This document shows, piece after piece, positions 55,216 through 64,000 of a stretch of 64,000 bases of DNA. Origin of the DNA: Phylloscopus collybita (lineage: Eukaryota; Chordata; Aves; Passeriformes; Phylloscopidae); assembly GCA_027886175.1 (NCBI GenBank), contig JAJNNQ010000137.1, positions 8,188,001-8,252,000 of the forward strand. The letters run 5' to 3'. The position numbers were made by a program, and so were the translations under genes. Positions within the stretch are counted from its first letter, which is position 1; every line of letters begins with the position of its first letter. The notes below the pieces were generated by a model, which was given only the letters and a program-made list of their open reading frames with translations, was not told the DNA's origin and made no database searches.

Positions 55216-58200
55216 GTAGGTGCCACATAAGTTCAATGAGATATGCATTCACTGTAAATAATTTGCCAGTTTTCTGCTTTTTTTTCCTCCTTGCAGCACC
55301 TATGATAGGCATTTGTTTTATGCAATTTATTTCCAGGCTAAAGTAATTCTGGTTTACTTTTAATACAGTTGACGCAAGTGTCCTGAGGTGTAAACCAAGA
55401 TTCAGGTACCACAAGAGCTGCTTTATACCCCTGCAGGACCTTGATTCTGCTAAGTGTTTTTCCTCCACACATCTTGATGGAGGCATTTTAGTCACCCAGT
55501 TTACAGGCTGGCCACAGTGGTGGTCACACAAGCACAGCTGAAAGCTAAGTGAGAGCAGGAATATTAACTCCTTACATCGGTTTTTCTGCCTAGGAATGTC
55601 TGTCACCCAACTTTACCTTGCATGGGAGCTGGAGGTCAATGAACAGCCACAGGTCTGGGCCCTAAGGTGATGTTTCAGCTGAAGAGATCTGTCTGACAGT
55701 AAATAAAATTAAATTCCTGGCCAGAACAAAAATATTTAAATAAATTAAGTGTTTCTGAATTGATAATACTTCATTTCATGGAATATGTAAATATGGAGCA
55801 ACTGGACTGTGTCAATCTAATTGAACTAATGCAATTGATTGAATTTATCTAATTGATTTAACTTACCTAATTAAATTAAATATGTTCATTGTTATTACTT
55901 CACCTTCACAAAAAGGTAAAAATATGTTTTGTGAGACTAAATTAGAAGGAAACAGATTCTTCTGTCCCTACACCACTGCCTAGGTGTTGCCACCTTATCT
56001 TTAACATTCTGTCATGTAACTTTCTGGCAATTAATTACAGCTTCAAATCTAACAGTAGTTTCAGAAAATTGGAGATTCTCTTATCTCTGAAGTCTTCAGG
56101 AAATGACACATAACGAGATACATTGGTTTCTTCAGGCCTTTGTCCATATTATTAGCCTAGGGCCTTGCCTAATGTTTGCCCTTATTGTGTTTACATTGCA
56201 TTTAAAAATTAAGCAATTCAGAATAGACAGCAACAAAAATTTAGTTCTAAATGTGCCTCATTTCCTGATCTTAGTAGCCCATAATGATCCCAGTTGACGA
56301 GCTAACCTGGGGACACACACTTTTTAACAGGAAAAACAGGAAAGACATCCACATCTTGCTCCAACTTGTACCCTGTACAAACAGAAAGGAAAAAAAGATT
56401 GTGTGTAAAAGGCCAGTGTATAAATTAGTGCCTGGAGCAACTTGAATTTGTGGCAGACCTGCTCTCAAGCGAATAGCTTTACTATTTACTTTAATATATA
56501 ATAAAGAAGAGAATGATGACAAGCCAGTATTACATGGTATACCCGGTATGCAACTGCACAAAGTCAACAGTGTCTAGCTTTTCACTTTTTTTTTTTTTTT
56601 TCACTCAGTCCATCACAAATATGATTATCTTACTTCCCTTGGCTTAGATTTCATGTCTTTAAAACATCTTTGCTTTTTTGAGCTCACTTCCTGTCACTAT
56701 AATCTTCACTCCATGTGTGTTTCCTTCTAATAAAGAATAGACTGAGCATGATCATTTGTTTTGAATCAGGCTTCAGTTAGAGCCATTGGGTGTAATAACA
56801 CAATAGAAAATGGTGCAAATTGAGTATTCAAAGCCAGTGACTAATTTCTGCTTCAGACACTTACACAAAACTCAGGGTGAAGCTAAAACTAGCATTCCTG
56901 CATCCTGAACATGAGCCACCTTCTTTTTCTGTCTCCTTATAGTTGCCTCACAGCCACACTGTGTTACTGATTATGATGTGTTAACTTCGACCCTTTTCTG
57001 CAGAGTGTGTATTCCAGAGGGTGTATGCCAAATTCACTGCTGGTTCTTTGCCTAAAAATAATTCCTCTTTTCCAAAAAACCCTTGGTTTTTATGGTAAAA
57101 TGATGACCCAAGGCAGAAAAATTTCCTCTCCCCAAAACAGTTAAGAAACGGAATGAAATGGCCAGGCAATGGCTGCATGGAGAGGTTTGGTCCAACTGCT
57201 CTCCAAAGCTGGGAGCACGGGAGTGAATCAGTGAGTGTGGACATGAAGGCCAGAGGAGCCTCTTAACCATGAAGGTGTCACACCAAGGACATGGATACAC
57301 TGCTTCTTCTCTTCTCCTGGGCTGAGCTGTAACTCAGCTACTCGTGGCCCTTCATGTGACAGAATATTTGTCCTCATATGTGACTGTGGTTTATCTAAGA
57401 TTGAAGAGGAAAACTATGTAAAAGAATTCCCCAGCATTCATTAAAATGCAATGTTATAATTAGTAGTTCAAAGTAACTATCAGGAAAGTTAAAAAAAAAA
57501 AAGGCTGAGAAGAGTAATTTAGGTGGTTCTATACAGGAGGGAAACATCTCTCCTCTTTATCAGAAACACTAAACAGATATTTTGCAAAGTGTGGAAGGAG
57601 AATATGTTTTTGACACCATAACTAGAAAGTAAATTTTAGGTAAGTGAAATGTAGGAATTTGGGCAAAGCATGAAGGTTAATTTGCAAAATGTAACTTCAG
57701 GTCTTTAATAGCCATTAGTACCCAGGAAGCCTATTCTATATTTCAGCTGAAACAAACTCTTACCAGGGTAAAGAGGATATTCAGTTTTCCCTCTCTCCTA
57801 AAACAATCAATAGTATTTGAAAAAATAAAAAACCACACTAAAGCAACGAAAATAAACAGTTCATCTTTATTAAATTGTCCCAATATTTTTCCAGTATACA
57901 TTTCTTGTTCCATCCACCTGCAAACATTTTTCATTATTTTTTTAACAGTTGTTCATTAAAGTTGGTTATTGCTACCCTACTCTAAAGTAAATGCCAGCTG
58001 GGAACATGATATAACTAGTTCCTAGTAATGTAAGACACTGTGCAGCCATTCCCATCTATGGGCTGCTAACTAAACAGTCTCCGTTTGAGTGGGCTAATGC
58101 ATGAAATGTAGAGACTAAGAAATCCCTGGGTACCACTCATGAGTATTCCAGTACAGGAGGAAAATGAGAAGCAGCATGGTTTCTAAGGAATATAATCACA

Positions 58201-61200
58201 GGAGAAAATATCACTGAATGTGTTAGACTAAAGGAATTGTATTGGGATAGTTGAAAAAAAAAACCAAAAAAAACCCTTCAGTGAAGGAGGCAGCATTTGT
58301 CCCCATATCAGTTTGTTGAGGGAAGTGACCATTTGGGATTTTCAAAAGCTTTGGTTATCCAGAATCCTCACAGCTTTTATGCTGCTGTGTCTCATTGATT
58401 TTTTTTGTTTTCTTTTACAATTTACAATTCCTTTTAGAATTTAACAATTATTTAATTTTTCATTTTAAAAAACAAGTTTAGGTGCCCTAATGCTCCCAAA
58501 TATGTACTAATATGACCTGAAAGACAGCGGCTTTTCACCAGTGAAGAGCCTTTGTACTCTATTTCTTAGAAATTAGTTAGTAAGTACATATGAGGTTCAA
58601 GATTTTAAAATTACTATACTTTCTGGGAAATTGCAGTTACTGCCTTCAAAAGAAGTCAAACCACCCCTATGTCTGAAAATCTTAACTTCAGTGAATAGAT
58701 CTTTTAATCAAGGATAGATTTTGTTTGTAAACCCTTTTACCATTGAGAGCAATTGTGACATTCAAGGCTTGGTTTTGCCTGTATTCCTCATTTGTTCAAC
58801 TTCCTTACTACTTCAAAGGAAAGTTTACAGATCTTTACTCTCCGCAAATTATTTTCTTTCAGAATACAATCTGATTTAAAAGCTGAATAGAAACAATTTA
58901 TCAAATAGATGCATATTGCTTAATTTTCGGCATCTTTGTATCTCATGACCTTTGGGATTTATTCAGAGTTCTGTGCTGTTTATGTACAGTACAGAGAAAA
59001 AAAGGTTCCTCCCCTCCAAAAATTAGCATTACTATGGACTTTAATTGTTGCCTCTTTATTTAGTAAAGTCAGTATATGTATTTCTGTTTACATCCATGTG
59101 TCAGCATGCTACTCCATTACAATAGGTGTTTTTTGTCCAAAACGTATTTTTTACCTATGCAAACAACAGAAGGCCATCCTTTAGTTCTGGACAGTCATTC
59201 CTTTGTGCTGCTGGGCTGGAAATACAAAGTGACTAGATTTTTCCTTTTTTTTTTTTTTTCTCCTTTTTTCTTTCCCTTTAATAAATGTTTGTCAGTTTTC
59301 CAACTATTAATTTCCACTTCCTAAAATTTATAAATCTTCTTTTAAAACTGCTGAGAATAGAAATAACACAGTGAAAACTATTCATGACATTTAAGAATCA
59401 TTTTCCAGACTAGTAATGAGTAAATTGCAGTCCAAAAGAAGGTATGCACAGGGAAATAAAGATGAATTTACTTCTATCTAGACAGGAGGCAAAATCCTCA
59501 TATAGCTTTTGCATAGTACTAACTCAAAGGATGTGCACATCTGGGACATGACTTGAGGTTCACCCTGAATTTTGCAAAAATTATCTAAAGCCTTACAAAA
59601 ATAAATGGTATTCCTTGGAATTTCTGTCTGGAAGAAGTCAAAATCCCCTTTTTGCATGACTACAGCAGATCAGTTCAAACTGCAGGCATTGGTCTAAATA
59701 TACTGAAACTTGGAGGGACTGTAGTAGGGATGATAGAAAGGTCAGGCAGTTTTCTACAAACTCTTCCCCATTTGAAACATGCTGAAGCCAGTTATTGGCA
59801 AACTTTTATCTTGTCACCACTGAAGAAAAAGTGCCAGCCACATGAGCCTTTTAGTGTCCTCTTGGGTTGAGCTGAGTCCAGCCTGGATAATATGTTCATT
59901 TCCAGTGGTATTTAAATATCAAGTTAGAAACAGAGGTTTAAAAAAACCCTTACAATTCTAAATATTTCAAATATACAATTTTAATTAGTTTTCAAAATGT
60001 ATTTGGTTTAATTTTAGCATTATACTATTAAATATAGATTTTTTTTCTTGACTGATTGACCTTTGGATCTATTGATAACTAAGAAGAAAAATAGGCCTTG
60101 TTGGTTTTCCTTTCCCCTTTGATTTCTATTGATTTATAAGAACTCACTAGGGATTGAAAGACAAGAAAATGAAGATAAGGTTAAAGAAAGGTTAAGCATA
60201 GCATCAAAGAGCTTTTCACAGGCAAAAAGGTTTTATGATCTTTAAAATCTCAGCTGCATACTCTGTACATAATAATCACTATAATTAAGTGATTGTCTCC
60301 CCTTCAAAAAAAGTTGAAAATGACATAGAAGAATAGTAAATTGTTAATTAATGATATGCTCTTCTGTTTCCCTTCTGATTACACCTCCTGCTGGGCATGA
60401 CTGGTCTATTTGTTTCTAATCTCTGCTGTGAATTCATTCAATTCCATGCCTTTCCACTATCATGTTTTCACCCTTCCTGACTTTCATGACTACCATATGG
60501 TACAGAGCCACTATAAGTTCAGTTGGTGATTTCATGGTGTCAGTGTTCAGGGGAAAAGATGCCAGTGAAATCCAGTAGGAATCTGGTTGTCCTGCCATGG
60601 AAATAACTAAAATTGCCATGACAATGATAAACTTGTTCCTAGAAGCGTGTTTTAAAATGAGGATATGGTCGAGTTCATCATGACCATGAAAAATGTATTA
60701 CCTTAGCTAAAGAAAGAGTTATTTTATCCTCAAACTTGTCTTTTTCACAAGGGACCCGTGTAATATGGGTAGCTTGAAAGTACCAGTTGGAAGGAATAAT
60801 GTTTTTTAATTCCATTTTAACAGTATAGGTAGGGTAGGTTATCTCCTTTCACATACAAATGTAGAACACAGTCCTAAAAATGTATTTTTAGCATTTTTGA
60901 TTCAGAGTAATTTCATGGACAAACTCTAAATTAATGTCAGAAAGATACGTGTTGTACTTTGATCCCTGGTTCTTTTCTGTGAGTCTCATTACAATGTCAT
61001 TATTATTATTACACTCTTTACCAGCTGGCACATATTTAACTTGACCTGCTCCTTAGAATTTAGATTGTCTCTCCCTCCCCCTCTCTGTCTCCTCTGTGGC
61101 CCTTCTAGCTGGCTGAGGAGGGACACACTGGGATGAGTTTCATCTCCAGCTAGGCTCTCTGTGTGTGCCATTTATGGGCTGAAGTACCACAGGTCAATTT

Positions 61201-61376
61201 TTAGTTCAGCTGCTCACTGTGAAATGCATGGGGGTCAAGGTAGCAGGGAATGATCTTGTTTATTCTCTCTCTTAGCTGTTGCCCTTTGCCAGTACCACAG
61301 TTACAAAGGTGGCCAAAGGAGAAAAGCATGTTCTGTCTTTTCTGTAAAATATACTGTTTTCTGAGGATCTGTTCAG

Positions 61377-61497
61377 AAAAAAAAAAAAAAAAAAAAACCA
61401 GTAAAAAAACCAAAACAAAACAGCAACAACAACAAAAAAGATGAACAACAACAGAAAATCCCAACCCAAAAACCCAAACCAAAAAAACCCCTTCAAA
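61377..61497 (+). repeat. A22 run followed by A-rich low-complexity sequence
   Basis: Twenty-two A, then about 100 bases of A-rich units including aaaaccaaaacaaaac, (CAA)n and cccaacccaaaaacccaaacc. It could be a decayed retroposon tail, but no body is recognisable upstream. Confidence 0.8.
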
Positions 61498-61606
61498 CTA
61501 ACCAAAGTAAAAACTGCATAATTTCTATGGGAAAAATTGAAGGAACCTAGGGACTTCCTGAACAAAAAGTGACTGAGCTGGATTCTTCAGTTCACATAAA
61601 CCCAGT

Positions 61607-61710
61607 AGGTTGGAAGGAACCTGTGGAGGTCTCCAGACCAAACTCCTGTTCTTAACAGAGCAATTTCACAGTTGGGTAGGATTACTGAGGCTGCATACTC
61701 CTGCATGCCA
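61607..61710 (-). mobile_element. CR1 LINE 3'-end fragment (diverged)
   Basis: Read on the + strand, aggttggaaggaacctgtgg, aggtctccagaccaaactcctg, cagagcaatttcacagttgg and gtaggattactgaggc agree in order with the reverse complement of avian CR1 3' sequence, where the usual form has gtccaactcccctg, caatttcaaagttag and gattaggttgctcagg. The copy is diverged, lacks the terminal catagaat units and has no coding capacity. It ends about 290 bp upstream of the exon 6 acceptor. Confidence 0.75.
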
Positions 61711-61996
61711 GGGTAGGTGCACTGGCTGCCACTGTTCCAGCCTAAGAATTCAAACATATTTTTTGCAAAGTGCACCAGCAGTCATCAGATACAGCTCGTT
61801 TGCAAGAGGTTACAATTAAGCTCTGCAGTGAGAAATTAGGTCTAATCTCTATTTTCAATGACAATACGTTGCATATGGCTTGTTTTTTAATTTACTCATT
61901 ATCCCTATTAGTGAAATATGAACAAATGACAGCTTTCTCTGACTCACCATGACTGGAAAATTGAGGAATGTTGCTTACAATTATGTCCTCCCACAG

Positions 61997-62116
61997 ATGG
62001 AGAGCTGTACTCTGGCACAGCAGCAGACTTCATGGGCAGGGACTTTGCCATTTTCCGAACTCTGGGGCATCACCATCCCATCAGAACAGAGCAGCACGAC
62101 TCCCGGTGGCTAAATG
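61997..62116 (+). CDS. SEMA3A: SEMA3A coding exon 6 (residues ~183-222)
   Basis: The exon is 120 bp between acceptor cccacag and donor ATG|gtatgt. It begins with AT, completing a split Asp codon, then has 39 codons from GELYSGTAADF through HHHPIRTEQHDSRWLN, and ends with one G of the next split codon (Asp-Pro expected). As far as I recall, every residue matches the human protein in this exon. It encodes sema propeller strands with the GTAADFMGRDFAIFRTLG core. Its last seven bases and its donor are part of a perfect 28-bp tandem duplication, so a second identical donor lies 28 bp downstream. The upstream donor keeps the conserved frame; the downstream one would give a stop within three codons after Asn222. 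Confidence 0.97.
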
Positions 62117-62167
62117 GTATGTAAAATGTACATTTCTCTAAATGGTATGTAAAATGTACATTTCTCT
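62110..62167 (+). repeat. SEMA3A: Perfect 28-bp tandem duplication over the exon 6 splice donor
   Basis: A 28-base unit that begins ctaaatggtatgtaaaatgt and ends in acatttct is repeated twice without mismatch, followed by ct. It spans the last seven exon bases and the first intron bases. Both copies contain the donor context AAATG|gtatgt, at 62117 and 62145. Perfect identity suggests a recent duplication or an assembly or replication artefact. Confidence 0.97.
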
Positions 62168-64000
62168 GGTTACATTCATCCATTAAAGACTAGCACACAG
62201 CCCCGTTCCAGCAACATCTGTGACGTATACACTCCTCTTTTATTTGGAGCAGTATTCTGTCTTAAACCAGTTAAACTAATCAAAAGTGATTTATAAAGAA
62301 GCATTTTTGTTTAATTACTCTGAGACTTGTGGAGTGTGATTAAATTTAAAACACAAACAGACACTATAAGCAGCACAGTCATGCAAGTTGGACAAAAGCT
62401 CAAGGCTTGAGGCATCAGCCAATACACATGAACACAAAGTAGGTCCAGAGCCTTGGGCAGGATTGTGCCTTGAACAAGGTTTAATTTTTGCTGGGTTGAA
62501 GGGGACACTGGCCACATCCAGCAGCAAATCAACCAGCAGAACTTCCTGGGCAAGCCAAAGTTGTTAACAGTTTGGAAAAAGAGAAAAGGGTCCTGAGGAT
62601 TCCAAGTGATTTGGTTTCAAAATATCCCATAGTTTAGCAAGGCACGGTAGCTTACATTATTGTATGGATATTAGTAATCAAGCCTGTGGTTGTTTATTTG
62701 CGTGTCTGAAGAGGGAAGAATATTTTCAGAGAAAATCTGATTTTGGCTTTGTGTACCAAAATACTTTAGAATGCATCTGATACTCTATCCAAGTTCTACT
62801 GAAGTCAAATTTCCAATAGCTCAAATGGAATTACACTTGGCTTTAGCTATACAAGGATATGAGCATTTTGGAAATGAGAATTCATTGTCTGAAAAAGCTG
62901 ACATTTGGATTAAGTAATACTAACTAGTTGCTGAGTTAAATTTTAATTTTTTAAGAGTTACTAGTTCTACTTTTGCTGTACATATTGCCTGCACCTGCAC
63001 TCCTGTTTTTGAATTCACAAATTATTTTATTCTTAGACTTTTTTTTGCTCCTAGTCATATTATTTATGCCTCTGCTGAAATTCAGACTTTCTTATGTGGG
63101 TTTACAATTTAGTGCAAACTGTTCACACAAATTTGAATGTGTAGCAGAGTATGTTTTAAAACACGTTTCGTTATTAGCTACTCAAGACCTACTAGTATCA
63201 AACTGGATATCACATTCACTGTATATACAATCCATAAGAACATCGTCCTTGACTCATAATTAAAACTGCAAGATGCTCTTTCACATTGGATTAACTCTGT
63301 ATATAACATACATTGGATACATGTATCATATAAGTGGGTATATGACAAGTATGGAGCAGTATTTTAATATGACAAGTTTATGAATCTGATAAATTTAATC
63401 TGAAAATTAAATTTAGTTTTGCTGCGATTCATATTGAGAACAGATTCAGGTCTACAACGTTTCAGTTCTACAATCTGAGTTTACCCAGTAACACAAAAAT
63501 TGTATTCATTGGGTCATTTTATCATGACAGTAAACAAGATTTCTGGGCTTCAGGAAACAGTAAAATACAAGGGTTATAGACATACCCATCTATCTTGATA
63601 CCTGGTGGAGTAATAATGTGTTAAAGATGACCAACATGAACTTTTGTTAGGATAGTCATGATGACATTTTAAAGACCAATCATGCAAGCAGAATCTCCTT
63701 TTGTGCAGTAGATTTGCACAATGAAGGCTGAGTCAGGAGGATTTATGCAGTGGGAAAACGCAGCCATTGTCCACAGGCCCTGTACTCCACTGCTGAAAAT
63801 GTGTCATTCCATTGTGGATTGGTTCTCAGTCTTTCAGCACTAAATGTGAGAACTGCTTTTCCCAAATTAGCACTAAGGTTACATCTGACAGGGTGCAGAA
63901 ACCACAACTGCTCTCTACTCGAAGTGGGGAGCTGATGAACCTCAAGCTTTCTTGAATTTAAATATTTTACAAAATGAGCATAAAAGTAGAAAGAGCATTT
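62117..64000 (+). other. SEMA3A: SEMA3A intron after exon 6 (5' part)
   Basis: The intron begins with gtatgt, followed by the second copy of the duplicated donor. The rest to the window end is AT-rich with short chance open frames. No further exon is seen: the next should begin with the last two bases of an Asp codon followed by Pro-Lys/Arg-Phe and is expected downstream. No mobile element was recognised. Confidence 0.85.

Larger units (their letters stand above)
55216..61996 (+). other. SEMA3A: SEMA3A intron between exons 5 and 6 (6.8 kb)
   Basis: The intron runs from gtaggt to tcctcccacag. It is AT-rich with no nested gene. It contains T-runs near 56587-56601 and 59248-59262, an A-rich stretch at 61377-61497, and one CR1 fragment at 61607-61710, about 290 bp before the next exon. 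Nothing else was recognised. Confidence 0.85.

Noticed and set aside
55178..55606. 142-codon open frame on the minus strand across exon 5
   Set aside because: It overlaps a verified SEMA3A exon in antisense, has no recognisable domain, and length of this order is expected by chance in 64 kb.

Overview
The window is vertebrate nuclear DNA, almost certainly from a bird. It holds an internal piece of one gene on the + strand: five consecutive coding exons of SEMA3A (class 3 secreted semaphorin, collapsin-1 in chick), separated by long AT-rich introns. The bird assignment rests on CR1-type LINE remnants and the SEMA3A residues. A perching bird (Passeriformes) is suggested by a tRNA-Ile-headed, CR1-tailed SINE at about 21.9-22.05 kb that matches the passerine TguSINE1 design. 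Nothing looks bacterial: there are no operons, and the open frames outside the exons are short chance frames.

Layout: 1-5007 is the 3' part of the intron before the first exon seen. The exons are 5008-5165, 7795-7857, 24253-24372, 55122-55215 and 61997-62116. They code for roughly residues 38-222 in human SEMA3A numbering, which is the N-terminal part of the sema beta-propeller domain. Introns between them are about 2.6, 16.4, 30.7 and 6.8 kb, and 62117-64000 is the start of the next intron. All five exons have AG acceptors and GT donors and join in a continuous frame without stops. The signal-peptide exon lies upstream of the window; the rest of the sema domain, the PSI, Ig and basic C-terminal parts lie downstream.

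Introns carry few recognisable mobile elements: one SINE, two short CR1 3'-end pieces on the minus strand, one older degraded LINE-like remnant, several microsatellites and many A- or T-runs. I saw no second gene, RNA gene, CRISPR array or viral element.

The most notable observation is a perfect 28-bp tandem duplication at 62110-62167. It copies the end of the fifth exon and its splice donor, giving two identical 5' splice sites 28 bp apart. Use of the downstream one would shift the frame and meet a stop at once. I did not find evidence of an undescribed biological system; the window is largely ordinary intron sequence of a conserved axon-guidance gene.
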